From Mycoplasma buteonis (GTDB lineage Bacteria > Bacillota_I > Bacilli_A > Mycoplasmatales > Metamycoplasmataceae), in contig NZ_JPOK01000007.1 in assembly GCF_000733865.1 (NCBI RefSeq), positions 37,892 to 101,891 on the forward strand: a stretch of DNA of 64,000 nucleotides. The letters are read 5' to 3'. The notes under the pieces are model-generated. The model ran no database searches and was not told the DNA's origin. It was given only the letters and a program-made list of their open reading frames with translations. This document shows positions 44,345-55,300 of the stretch, piece after piece. Each line of letters starts with the position of its first letter. Within the stretch, counting starts at the first letter, position 1. Both the position numbers and the translations under genes were made by a program.

Positions 44345-45328
44345 CTAATTTTCTTTGTTTAATTTTGTTTTCATTTTTAATAAATTATATTTGTATGATG
44401 TTGCTAAAACATGTGCTTTATATAGCTCTGGATTAGCATATTCATAAGTTCTAGTTCATGGTTTTTTAGCTTCGGCTTTTAGTTTGTATTCCACTAGTCC
44501 AAAGAATTGGTAGTATACAAACACCAATAATCCAATTACCGCAAAACCAACTGCTAAATATTTATAAACATCATAGCTTTCTTCACGTAGTGGTTCCATC
44601 ACTAAACGAAGTAAACCGTATCATAATAAGTAAAGTCCAGCTGAAGCACCTGGCTTAGTGAAGTTAAATAAATTAAGCACTCAAACAATGAGTAAGTAAC
44701 CAACTAAGTTCGCCAATCCTTCGTATAAGAATAGTGGATAACGATATGCTCCTTGCAATCCTAATTGTTCACTGACTGAATCGCTAATAAACATTTGACT
44801 GGCAAAAGTGTGTCCTCACATTAAGCTAGAAGCTCCAGATCAATCTATTTTTCCGTAAACCTCGTGGTTTGAAAAGTTCCCTCAACGACCCACAAATTGA
44901 CCAATTAAAATAGTTGGAATAATGTATGAAGCAGCTTTACGCACATCAATTACTTTACGCTTAGTATATACATAAATTAAATCAGCAATTGTCGCTAAAA
45001 TAATTCCGTACTGAATACTAAGACCACCTTCTCAAATTGCTCATCAACGTGCAAGCGGTTGTCCAGCAATGGCACGTTCAATAATAAAACCAAGACGAGC
45101 ACCTATCATAGCACAAGGAACTGTGATAATAATTAATGTTAATAAAATTTCAAAAGGATATTTTTCACGTTTTCAAAAGTAAGCGGCTGTTAAAATCGAG
45201 CAAGTAAATCCAAGCAAAATACAAAGCGAATAAACGTTCATTGTTCAACTACCAATACTAAATAAGACTGTTGGTGTTCCTTCGCTAATTGCTTGCGATG
45301 GTACAAATGATGGTAAACTATTTGTCAT
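44345..45328 (-). CDS. lgt: Prolipoprotein diacylglyceryl transferase
   Basis: Attaches diacylglycerol to the lipobox Cys of prolipoproteins, the first step in maturing the many lipoproteins in this window. The 327-aa integral membrane protein has about seven helices and the Lgt signature GRWGNFSNHEVYG, plus PCAMIGARLGFII upstream and the conserved YPLFLYEGLAN segment. At least ten TGA codons encode Trp, which hides the gene under the standard code. The ATG at 45328 has AGAGGAG upstream and lies inside the 3' end of hprK (11-base overlap). Confidence 0.93.
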
Positions 45329-46274
45329 TTTTCTCCTCTAGTTCTTCTTTTCTGCGATCAGCAATTAATTTTAAGATGTCATGATCTTCGCGTCATCCTA
45401 AATAAGCACTAACAGCGGCTTCAATTAAGGAAGCGGCTGAACCACCCTCTTTAATTGGTACTTTAATTTTACGGATATATCTTCCAAAAATTGGATACTT
45501 TAAAATTTGTGTTCCCAGACGATCTAAATCGTTTTGGTGTTCTTGTTTAACTAATTCAACCACTAAATCAATAAGCGCAGATTTAGCTACCGAATTTAAT
45601 CCATAAGTAAATTTAATATCAATAAGTCCAATTCCACGAACTTCTAATAAATTTTGAGTTAACTTAGGAGCTGTACCTATAAAAACACTTCCACTATCTT
45701 TAATTAAAACTGCATCATCCGCAATCAAAAGATGTCCGCGTTGAATAAGTTCAAGTGCAGCCTCTGATTTCCCTACTCCACTATCTCCTGTAATAAGCAC
45801 ACCGGTACCACCTACAAGTACAAGAGTTCCATGTACCTGTGTTTGCTCTGCGAAATAATCATTAAGATAAGCGCCAATAGCGGTAGAAATAACAGATGAA
45901 CTCGAATTTGATAATGCAATTGGAATGTTATATGTATTAGCAATTTCTAAAACCCAAGCCAATGCTGGTTTAGAAAAACCTTTTGACAAAATAACAAGCG
46001 GTGGTTTTTGTTGAAAAACATATTCTAATGATTCGATTGCACGTTTTTTTCCAATTTGGAAAAATCACATTGATTCACTTGTACCTCAAGAAATTACATT
46101 TAAATTAATCCGATCAGCGCGAACTTTTTCACTTAGTTCTAACCCTACTCTTTTAATAGCAGGTTCATAAATATCATTATATGTTAGATAAGGATTATCA
46201 GCATTAATGATATTTAAATCGAAAAATCGAATGACTTTTTCAACATTAATTTTTTTGTGACTTTTATTTGACAT
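45318..46274 (-). CDS. hprK: HPr kinase/phosphorylase
   Basis: Phosphorylates Ser46 of HPr and reverses it, linking sugar status to PTS activity. The 318-aa protein has an N-terminal regulatory domain, then VHGTLVLV (catalytic region), P-loop GDSGVGKS at residues 163-170, and the HprK signature EVRGIGLIDIKFTYG. Several TGA-coded Trp. The ATG at 46274 follows AAGGAG, with TATAAT 20 bases upstream, so this is the first gene of hprK-lgt-trxB; the stop TAG is inside lgt. Confidence 0.94.
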
Positions 46275-46293
46275 ATTGCTCCTTATTTTATAA

Positions 46294-46299
46294 ATTATA
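46294..46299 (-). promoter_or_regulatory. -10 box of the hprK-lgt-trxB operon
   Basis: TATAAT on the minus strand in the 45-base gap after uvrA, 19 bases before the hprK start codon. No terminator separates it from uvrA, so read-through from uvrA is possible. Confidence 0.6.
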
Positions 46300-46319
46300 T
46301 CGGTTTCTAAATTCTTTTC

Positions 46320-49163
46320 TTAGATAACCTTTTTTAAATATTCAGCAGTATATCCTCTTCCTAAATTAACTATGGTTTCTGGAGTACCTTGAGCAACAAC
46401 TTTTCCTCCATTAATTCCACCATCAGGACCTAAATCAATAATTCAATCAGCTGATTTGATCATATCTAGGTTATGTTCAATTACTAAGACGGTATCACCA
46501 TTATCAACAATCCGATTTAAAATGTTGACTAATTTTTTTACGTCATGCACGTGTAACCCTGTTGTAGGTTCATCGAGCACATAAATCGTTTTTCCTGTTG
46601 CTTTCTTTTGTAAGTAAGTTGCTAATTTAACTCTTTGTGCTTCACCACCACTAAGAGTTGTTGACATTTGTCCAAGTTTAATGTAGTCTAATCCCACATC
46701 AGATAAAATTTGTAATTTTTCAATAATTTTTTGCTTGTTTTCGAAAAATTCAATCGCTTCTTCGACTGTCATTTCTAGTACATCAGAAATAGTTTTTTTA
46801 TGATATCTAATTTCGAGTGTTTCACGATTGTATCTTTTCCCATCACATTCATCACACGGAACATACACATCAGGTAAAAAATGCATTTCCACTTTTAAAA
46901 ATCCATCTCCAGTACATTTTTCACATCTACCATCAGCTACATTAAAACTAAATCTACTTTTAGTGTATCCTCTCGCACGTGCTTCATAAACATTAGCAAA
47001 AATATCTCTAATATCATCAAAAACACCTGTATAAGTTGCTGGATTACTCCGTGGAGTTCTTCCAATTGGACTTTGACTAATTGGAATTACTTTATCTATT
47101 TCACTAAGCCCTTGGATTGAATGGAACTTAGCACGTTTATGTTGTAACCCTTCTGAGATACCTAACATTTGTTGAATTCCAGATACTAAAATTTCATTAA
47201 CTAGGGTACTTTTCCCACTACCTGAAACACCTGTAACAGCAACAAATTTACCAAGCGGGATTGTTACATCAATATTTTTTAGGTTGTTTTCTTTTGCACC
47301 TTTAATTAAAATTTGTTTACCGTTTCCAGATCTTCTAACAGCAGGAACAGGAATCAGTCACTCTCCAGAAAGGTACTTACCTGTAATTGATGTTGGTTCA
47401 TTAGTAATATCTTCTAGTGTTCCAGCAGCAACTATTTCACCACCATGCACACCAGCTTTAGGTCCAATATCAACAATATAATCAGCAGCAAACATAGTAT
47501 CTTCATCATGCTCTACAACAATTAAAGTATTACCTAAGTCAACCATCTTTTTGAGTGTTTCAATTAACTTAGTATTATCTTTTTGGTGTAACCCAATTGA
47601 TGGTTCATCAAGTACATACAGCACACCTGAAAGATTTGAACCAATTTGTGTAGCTAACCTAATTCTTTGTGCTTCACCTCCACTAAGGGTTTCGGCATTA
47701 CGGTCTAGTGATAAATAATCTAAACCAACATTTTTTAAAAATGATAGTCTGTCAATAATTTCTTTAGTAATTAAGTTTGAAATTTGTTTTTCATTTTCAT
47801 CAAATTGTTCAACTAATTTAGTAGTAATTTCTAAAGCATCTGAAATTGATTTCTGTGTAAATTCATAAATATTCATTCCATCAATTTTAACTGCTAGAGA
47901 TTCTTTTTTTATTCTAGCACCTTTACAGGTTGAACAAGCTACTGAACCAATATATTTTTTATAATATTCTCTTTTTCTTTCGCTAGTAGTTTCGAAAAAC
48001 AGACGTTCAATTTTAGTTACAATACCTTCAATTTCACTAGTACGACGGAAAGTACTTCCGTTTTCACTTTTCATTTCATAATCTACCGGACCATCAGAAC
48101 CATACATAATAACTTCTAGTTCTTTTTTAGTCATTTCTTCAAGTGGTTTTTTAATGTCAATGTTGTAACAATTTAATAAAGCTTCAAATCTTTGTCACTC
48201 TAAATTGAAAGTACCAATTGTATTTTCAAAATATTTAATCGCACCTTCCTGAATTGAACGTCATTTTTCTGGAGCAATTAAATCAAAATCAGCTTTATTT
48301 TCAATCCCAAGTCCTTTACAGGTTGGACACATCCCTTGCGGCGAGTTAAATGAGAATAATCTTGTTTCAATTTTTGGTAAATTAAAGTCTTTATAAATAC
48401 ATGAATGCGTTTTAGAAAACTTTTTAATTTCATTTGTATCTAAAATTTCAACTGAAATTTGTCCACCAGTTAAATCACCAGCAGTGTCAATAGCTTGTGC
48501 AATTCTGCTGTAATTACTTTCAGTCAGAATTACATTATCAATCACTAAATCGATATCATGCTTTTGATTTTTATCTAAATTGATTTCATCGTCTAAAAGA
48601 TAAATCACTCCATCAATTTTAACTCTTAGATAGCTTTCATTTTTAAGTTTCTCTAATAAATTCGCGTGTGTTCCTTTTTGGGCTTCAACTAATGGAGCAT
48701 AAATTCTTAATTTTGAATTTACAGGATACTCAGCAAGAGTTTTTAAAATATCATTTGTACTTTGTGATGAAATTTCAATGTTATGTGTTGGACAGTAAGC
48801 TTTTCCTAAACGTGCAAAAAGCAAACGTAAATAATCATATAGTTCAGTTACTGTTCCAACTGTAGATCTTGGATTACTATGCACTGTTTTTTGTTCAATA
48901 CTAATAGCAGGACTTAAACCATCAATTTTATCCACATTAGGTTTTTTAGTTCCACCTAAAAACATACGTGCATATGAGCTAAGAGAATCTACATAACGGC
49001 GGCGTCCTTCTTCATAAATAGTGTTAAAAGCCAGCGAACTTTTACCACTACCACTTAGTCCTGTAAAAACAACTAATTTATTTTTAGGAATGGTAAGAGA
49101 AACATTTTTAAGGTTATTTTCTCTGGCTCCTTGTATTGTTAAAAAATCACTATTTTTAGACAT
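46320..49163 (-). CDS. uvrA: Excinuclease ABC subunit A
   Basis: Damage-sensing ATPase of nucleotide excision repair. The 947-aa protein has two ABC modules: Walker [10 protein letters not shown] near residue 33 and GVSGSGKST in the second half, signatures LSGGEAQR in both, Walker [12 protein letters not shown] and [11 protein letters not shown]. Zinc-binding Cys clusters are visible: CPTCKGLG and CSTCKGAR in the first half, and the C4 finger CEKCTGDGF...CDECDGK in the second. Start ATG at 49163 behind GGAGGTG. Two or three TGA-coded Trp join the frame. Last gene of the HTH-uvrB-159aa-uvrA operon. Confidence 0.96.
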
Positions 49164-49182
49164 TACACCTCCTTATAATTTT

Positions 49183-49662
49183 TTATTCAGGTAAATCACA
49201 ACCACTAACTGGTTCAAAATCAAAGTTTTGTTTGTTAACTTTAGCTAATGCTTCTTCAGAGAACAAGTCAAAGTTATCAACTAACTTAACTAAATCCATT
49301 GATTTTCCTTTTAATTTTAAAAAGTCAAAAATATTTTGCATTTGACTAACCACTAATTCTTGGTTGTCAATATTATTTTTTAACTCATTAATTTTACCTA
49401 ATAATGACTCATCATTTCCTTTAAACTCTACACTTGTAATAACTTTTGCAAGTGCTAAAGCATAGCGATTTAAAATTTTTGAGTAATTACGATTTGTTTC
49501 GAAGTGATTAACCAATACTTCTTCACGTAACTCTTCATTTCAATTAACTTTATCAGCTAATTTTAATAATTTAATAAATCCTTGATGAATTGAATAAACA
49601 TCAATTGTGTATGAATTCACTGAATCCACGTTGTTTCTAATTTCTGTAATTTTATAAAACAT
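49183..49662 (-). CDS. Unknown 159-aa helical protein between uvrB and uvrA
   Basis: Start ATG at 49662 overlaps the uvrB TAA by one base (TAATG), so it is translated by coupling; uvrA follows 19 bases after its stop. The product is predicted fully helical and soluble, acidic at the C-terminus (ending EPVSGCDLPE), with no signal or membrane segment and one TGA-coded Trp. I recognise no domain. The tight placement between the two excinuclease genes suggests a repair or DNA-related role, but this is inference from position only. Confidence 0.78.
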
Positions 49663-51653
49663 TATTTTTCCTTTTGCAATTCTAACAAAATATCTCTTAG
49701 TTGAATTGCTCTTTCATAATCTAATTCTTTTGCAGCTTGATTCATTTGCTCTTTAATTTCTTTAATTAAAGTATCTTTTGATTTCTTATCTGCTTTTTTA
49801 ATATTTTTACCACTTTGCGATTGATCAAGCAATAATTGCACCGCATTCATAATATCATGCCCATGAATAGGTTCTGCAATTGGTTTGATAATCGTTTGTG
49901 GTGTAATATTGTGTTTTTGATTGTAAGTTATTTGTAACTTACGTTTAGTAGCGTTATCGTCGATACACTCTTGCATACTTTTGGTGATTTTATCAGCATA
50001 TAAAATCGCCTGACCAGAAGCATTTCTAGCTGCCCGACCTACAATCTGAATAAGGCTTCTAGTATTACGCATAAAGCTTTCTTTATCAGCGTCCAGTACC
50101 AGCACCTTCGAGACTTCAGGTAAGTCGATTCCTTCTCTAAGTAAGTTAATACCAACAACAACTTCATATATTCCACTTCTTAATTTTCTTAAAATTTCAT
50201 TCCGAACAAAGGTGCTATGTTCAGAGTGAATATAAGCAGCTTTAATTCCTTTTTCAATTAAGTAAGTAGAAAGTTCTTCAGCCATTCTTTTTGTAATAGT
50301 TAAAATGATTGTCCGTTCATTTTTTTCTTTTTGGGACATAATTGTGTCGTAAATGTCTTCCACCTGATTAGCTGTTGGTCGAATAATAATTTCTGGATCA
50401 ATAAGACCAGTTGGACGAACATACAGAGGAACTACCTCATTTGTTTGTTCTAATTCGTAATCACCAGGTGTAGCCGAAATATAAATTTTCTTGAATTTAA
50501 AGTTACTTTCTCATTCATTAAAACGTAAAGGTCTATTTTCTAGTGCACTAGGTAATCTAAAACCATATTCAACCAGCGATTCTTTTCTTGACCTATCACC
50601 TTTGTACATCGCATTTAGTTGTGGTACAAACATATGGGATTCATCAATGAACATCAGCGAATCCTTCGGAAAGAAATCTAAAATTGTAAATGGACGTTCA
50701 CCAAATTGTCTACGATCTAGATACATTGAATAATTCTCAATACCTTTACATTGTCCAAACTCAAGCATATCATCAACATCATTTTTAATTCTTTGATTTA
50801 AGCGGGTAGCTTCTAAAATCTTTCCTTCTTTTGTGAACTTTGCGACACTTTGATTAAGCTCATCTAAAATTTTAGGAGCTATTTCTTCGTAAACACTGTT
50901 GCTTGTTGCGTATTCAGTTCCTGGTGAAAGTGTATAAATTTTCACTTTTTCAATTACGTTTTTAGTTAATGAATCTACAATTGCAATTTCTTCAATTTCA
51001 TCATAGAAAAAACTAATACGTACTGCTTTATCCTCACTATCAGCAGGTTGGACAAAAACAATATCTCCTTTAACTGTGAAAGTACCTGGTTTTAATTCCA
51101 CATCATTTCTCACATATTGAATATTTAATAATTGATATGTAAAATTTTGTAATGAAATTTCTTGTGAAACAAAAAAACGATAAAATGAATTTTTATAAAC
51201 TTCTGGATTTAATGCGCCGTAAATAGCACTAACACTAGCTACTACTATTACATCTTTTCTAGTAACAAGCGAATTAAGAGCGCTTAAACGAAGTATTTCT
51301 ATTTGCTCGTTTGTTTTAGAATCTTTTTCCACATAAGTATCAGTAGCTGGTAAATAAGCTTCTGGTCTAAAATAGTCAAAATAACTAATAAAGTATTCTA
51401 CTGCATTGTCTGGAAAAAATGATTTTAACTCACTATAAAGCTGACTAGCAAGTGTTTTGTTATGAGACAAAATAATTGCTGGTCTATCAAAATTTTTAAT
51501 AACATTAGCAATTGTAAAAGTTTTACCACTACCAGTTACACCTCTAAGAACTTGTTGATCAATACCGTTTTCAATATTTTGTGTCATTTTGCTAATAGCT
51601 TCTGGTTGATCACCTGTAGGTTTATAATCAGCTTTTAGTTTAAAAATTCCCAT
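49662..51653 (-). CDS. uvrB: Excinuclease ABC subunit B
   Basis: Helicase-like subunit that verifies damage and recruits UvrC. The 663-aa protein begins [20 protein letters not shown]; Walker A GVTGSGKT at residues 38-45, the beta-hairpin region [16 protein letters not shown], Walker B-type [11 protein letters not shown], the helicase motif [20 protein letters not shown], and the C-terminal UVR domain ([18 protein letters not shown]) that binds UvrC or UvrA. Start chosen at 51653 (AAAGGA 6 bases upstream) rather than an upstream in-frame Met without support. No uvrC is in the window. A TGA encodes Trp between the halves. Confidence 0.96.
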
Positions 51654-51663
51654 CAAATCCTTT

Positions 51664-51873
51664 CTAGTCACAATCACTAATACATTCGATAATATCTGAT
51701 AAATCGCAACTTAATGCTTTACAGATTTTTATCAAAATATCAGTTGTAACATTTTTGTTATTAACTAACTTATATAAGGTAGTTTTGCTAATGTTAGCTT
51801 TTTCCATCAAATCTTTTTTACTTCAATCTTTATCTATTAAAAGCTTTCATAGCGGTTTATAACTAAAAATCAT
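51664..51873 (-). CDS. Small Cro/C1-type HTH regulator before uvrB
   Basis: A 69-aa protein beginning MIFSYKPLWKLLIDKDWSKK, with the helix-turn-helix pattern SKKDLMEKANISKTTLYKL followed by the LIKICKALSCDLSDIIE helices of the compact XRE/YozG-like DNA-binding fold. It has the strong ribosome site AAGGAGG. The stop lies 10 bases before the uvrB start, so it is probably the first gene of the uvrB-uvrA operon. Two TGA-coded Trp hide it under the standard code. It may be a repressor of its own operon; no ligand or trigger domain is present. Confidence 0.85.
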
Positions 51874-51895
51874 TTTCCTCCTTACTAAAATACTT

Positions 51896-51926
51896 TTTTC
51901 GCATTCAAAAAGTTTTTTATCGAAAA
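51896..51926. promoter_or_regulatory. Inverted repeat upstream of the HTH-uvrBA operon, possible operator
   Basis: TTTTCG and CGAAAA arms separated by 19 bases, 22-53 bases before the HTH start codon and overlapping the expected promoter region (TATTTT-like box near 51891). The dyad could be the binding site for the HTH protein itself. The short arms in A/T-rich DNA make this tentative. Confidence 0.3.
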
Positions 51927-51934
51927 CTACTAAA

Positions 51935-51962
51935 CATAAAATAAAAGCACGTTTTTCGTGCA
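51935..51962 (-). terminator. Terminator after the 36-aa basic protein gene
   Basis: On the minus strand GCACG-AAAAA-CGTGC followed by TTTTATTTTA, 9 bases after the stop of the 36-aa gene. Confidence 0.8.
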
Positions 51963-51969
51963 TGAATTA

Positions 51970-52080
51970 TTACGCAGCAGCTTGTTCAGCTCTTCTTTTA
52001 TCTCTTGCTACTTCTTTAGCAACTTTTTTAGCTCTTTTTTCTGCACGTAATTTGTTTTTTAATCTAACTACTTTACGCAT
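51970..52080 (-). CDS. Very small basic protein, 36 aa
   Basis: Encodes a 36-residue peptide starting MRKVVRLKNKLRAEKRAKK and ending EQAAA. More than 40 percent of residues are Lys or Arg and the rest is largely Ala, Val and Leu, so it should be one amphipathic basic helix, as in ribosome- or nucleic-acid-binding peptides. GAGGAT precedes the ATG and a strong terminator follows the stop, so it is its own transcription unit. It does not match the small ribosomal proteins I know (bS21, bL34, bL36). Function unknown. Confidence 0.65.
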   Translation of the reverse strand: MRKVVRLKNKLRAEKRAKKVAKEVARDKRRAEQAAA

Positions 52081-52293
52081 AAAATATCCTCTATTAATGT
52101 TTGTTTTTTAAATAAATAAACTTAAGCTTAGTTTAGTTATTTTTTAATTTTACTATAAATTTACTTTTTAATTTTATTTTTAAAAAATATTAAAACTTTT
52201 CAGTTTTTATCATTATTAAATTATAAACCTAAAAAGAAAGTTTATAAACTAAATAAATTTTTTTATCAAAAACTTCAAAAAATGTATAAAAAC

Positions 52294-52308
52294 AAAAAAA
52301 AAAAAAAA
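52294..52308 (+). repeat. Poly-A tract (15 A) upstream of the giant surface protein gene
   Basis: Fifteen consecutive A, 22 bases upstream of TATAAT (52330-52335) and 90 bases upstream of the start codon at 52398. A shorter -10-like TAAAAT directly abuts the tract (52309-52314). Poly-A tracts next to the -10 box control on/off switching of vlp genes in M. hyorhinis; the same use here is inference. Confidence 0.7.
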
Positions 52309-52329
52309 TAAAATATAAATAATATTAAA

Positions 52330-52335
52330 TATAAT
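52330..52335 (+). promoter_or_regulatory. -10 box of the giant surface protein gene
   Basis: Perfect TATAAT, 62 bases before the ATG, within A/T-rich sequence containing other weaker boxes closer to the poly-A tract. Confidence 0.5.
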
Positions 52336-52397
52336 TTAATATTTTTAACCATTTTATTTAGACCGAATTTTTACTAAATAAAATTCGAAAGGAAATT

Positions 52398-55300
52398 ATG
52401 AAAAGTAAAAAAAATAAAAAAGTTTATCTTTTAACTTCAACAGGAGTACTTTTAACAACAGCATTACCACTTGCTGTTTCAGCTGCTCCTGGAGATGGTA
52501 ATAGAGAATCAATTCCAGAACCTTCGCCGTCATATAACGTCTGAACGACAGAAGAAACAGCTCAGTATTCCGATTCTTTAGGAAACAGTAAAAGAAATTG
52601 AGCCGTACACATGAATTATGATGATTCTGGAGATAATAATGTAAATGATACAAATGACGTAGTACTTAACGTTCAAGCAACAGGTGATATAAATCAAATA
52701 AGAGCGAATCAAGCAATTTTAAATAACGAAGTACAAGAATGAACTGCTAAAATTAATACAGATGCACCGTGAAATTGAGTTCCTGCTTCAAAAAACTTTC
52801 ATTTTGCAATATTTATTTCTAATGATTTAGATTTTATTCCAGGCAGTTTTTATATCACCGTTTATGATAGAAAAGATAATTCTACAATTTTAAGTAGAAA
52901 GAAAATTAATGAATTAGATGGTTCAATACCAGGAACATTTGATAAGTATGCTTATCCCTTTACTGCAAAAAGCGCAGAAGACCAAGCTAAGTATCCATTA
53001 TCTAAAAATAATCCAGATAACTACATTCAAAATATAATAACATCTAATGTGGCGGATGGTGCAAGACCTTTTGCTTTAATAATGGATGATATGTTAGCTT
53101 TAAGAAGTGATTCAAAAGGTTTTTATAACTTTATGAATAACTTTAATGATTTAGGTCATATTGTTTCATTTTGAACTCATTTTACACCAAAATATTCTAA
53201 TGATAATGATATTTCAGATCTCCCTATTATTCATTTAGAATTCCAAACTCGCAAAAAAATTGTTAATGAAAGTAATAACGTTTTAATTAACAATAAAAAG
53301 AATTTATTACCAACAGATAAAAAATATGATTTATGACAACAAGGCGATGTCAACCCTAAACCAATGCGTTCTTTTGTCGCTGCACTTTGAGGTGAAAAAA
53401 ATAAAAAAGATACTAGTGAAGGAATACATAGAGGTAATAGACGTATAAAATCTATTTTTTACGATAGATCTAATTATCAAGATGCATATGTAAATACAAA
53501 TATTAAAGTTCAAGAAGCAAATAACCAACAAGTTAATAGTCAGTTTGCAGACCCTAAATTAAAATATCAATTTTATTATGATGATTTAAATACTCCAGTA
53601 GGATCAATGGATTTCACTGAAAATACATTTAACGCGCAAGATGTTGGTATCACTAAAAAAGCACTTTTTAGCTATAACGGACAAACCATAAATGCTTACG
53701 ACGCAAACTCAGACAAAATAAAAAGTGGGTTAGTATTTTATAGTGATTCAAATAATCCTAGCGATATAAATTCTAGACAAAATTTATTTTTAAAAGAAGA
53801 GCAATTTACTTACGATCATTCTTTATTTACATATCAAAATAATATAAATCTTGTTTTTAATAACGAATGATACAATAAAAGACAAGAATTAATATCTGAA
53901 ATTAATGCCGTTCAAAATTGAAACGAAAAATTCAAAAACAAAACTTTACAAAGTTTAAATCAACCGGGAATTTTTAAATATACCTCAAGAACACAAACTG
54001 CTACAACTTTAGAAGAAAATGATAAAGTTCAAAACGTTTTAAAACAAGCAGAATATTCTAAGAAAATTTATGATGATGTGTTAAAACCATTTATAGATGG
54101 TATTAACACTTCAGTAAAATATACAGAAGCAACGCCATCTATTAAAGAAAAATTAGACAAAATTTTATTAAAACTCGACGGTTATTATACTCAAGATAGT
54201 TCAAAAAATACTACTTCAATTATTAAAGAAGATGCTGAATTAGATGGTCCAAAAATGGAAGAACAATATACTGAGGCTCTTAATGCAATTGAAGAATTAG
54301 ATGGTGTAGAAAGATTAGCTGCTGAAAGAAAAAAGACTCAAGCAATAATGGATAGTGCCCACTGAATTTCTGACGACAATTTAAAACAAAAATTGCAAAA
54401 ACAAATTAATGACATTACAACAGTAAGAGCATTACAAAATTTAGGTCAACAAATAGCAACTCTAGACGGTTTCGGAAGAAATATACATGACGATTTACAA
54501 GACAGTGCTTCTATTAAAAATACAGATAATTATAATTATGCTGATCAAGACAAAAAATTAGCTTTTGATGAAGCGGTTAAAAAATTACAAGAGTATGCTG
54601 GTTTAGATAACAAAATTAATAAAGAAGACACAGCAGGTCTTCAAGAAGCTTTAAAAGCTTTCGACGATGCTAAAAATGCTTTAAATGGAAACAGTAATAT
54701 TGGTGCTGCTAAAGATACTGCAAAAAGTGAAATTGATAAGTTAACTCATTTAACTGAAAATCAAAAAAAACAATTAAAAGCGAAAATTGATAGTGCACAA
54801 AACTTTGCCGAATTAAATAACACTAAAACACAAGCAAGTGATTTAGATACAGCTATGAGTGAATTAAACTCAGAAATTACAAGTGCTGAAGAAACTCAGA
54901 AACTTCCTAAATATACAGAAGCAACTAATAAAGGTAATCTGGATACTGCTTTATCTAATGCAAAAGAAGGTGTGAAAAATGCTGAAAATCAAAGCATAGA
55001 TCCAAAAGCAATCAAAGAACTTAAAAAAGCATTAAATACAAAAATCTCAGAACTAAACGGAGATCAAAAACTTCAAGATAAGAAAAATGAAGTAAATAAA
55101 TTTATTGACAGCTTAACACACTTAAATAATGCTCAAAAAGAAGCTCTTAAAAATGATGTTAATTCTAAAAACACTATTAGTGAAATTGAAACCATTAAGA
55201 CAAATGCTCAAACTCTTGATAATTCAATGAAAACACTAAAAGAAAAAATTGATGAATTAAAACCTAAAAAATCTAATGTTAAATATGTTGATGCTGATAG

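Larger units (their letters stand above)
52081..52397. other. A/T-rich region between the 36-aa gene and the giant surface protein gene
   Basis: No gene. The left part holds the promoter and leader of the 36-aa gene on the minus strand (TATAGT near 52150). The right part holds the 15-base poly-A tract and TATAAT of the giant gene. Several short A/T inverted repeats are present but none is convincing. Confidence 0.55.
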
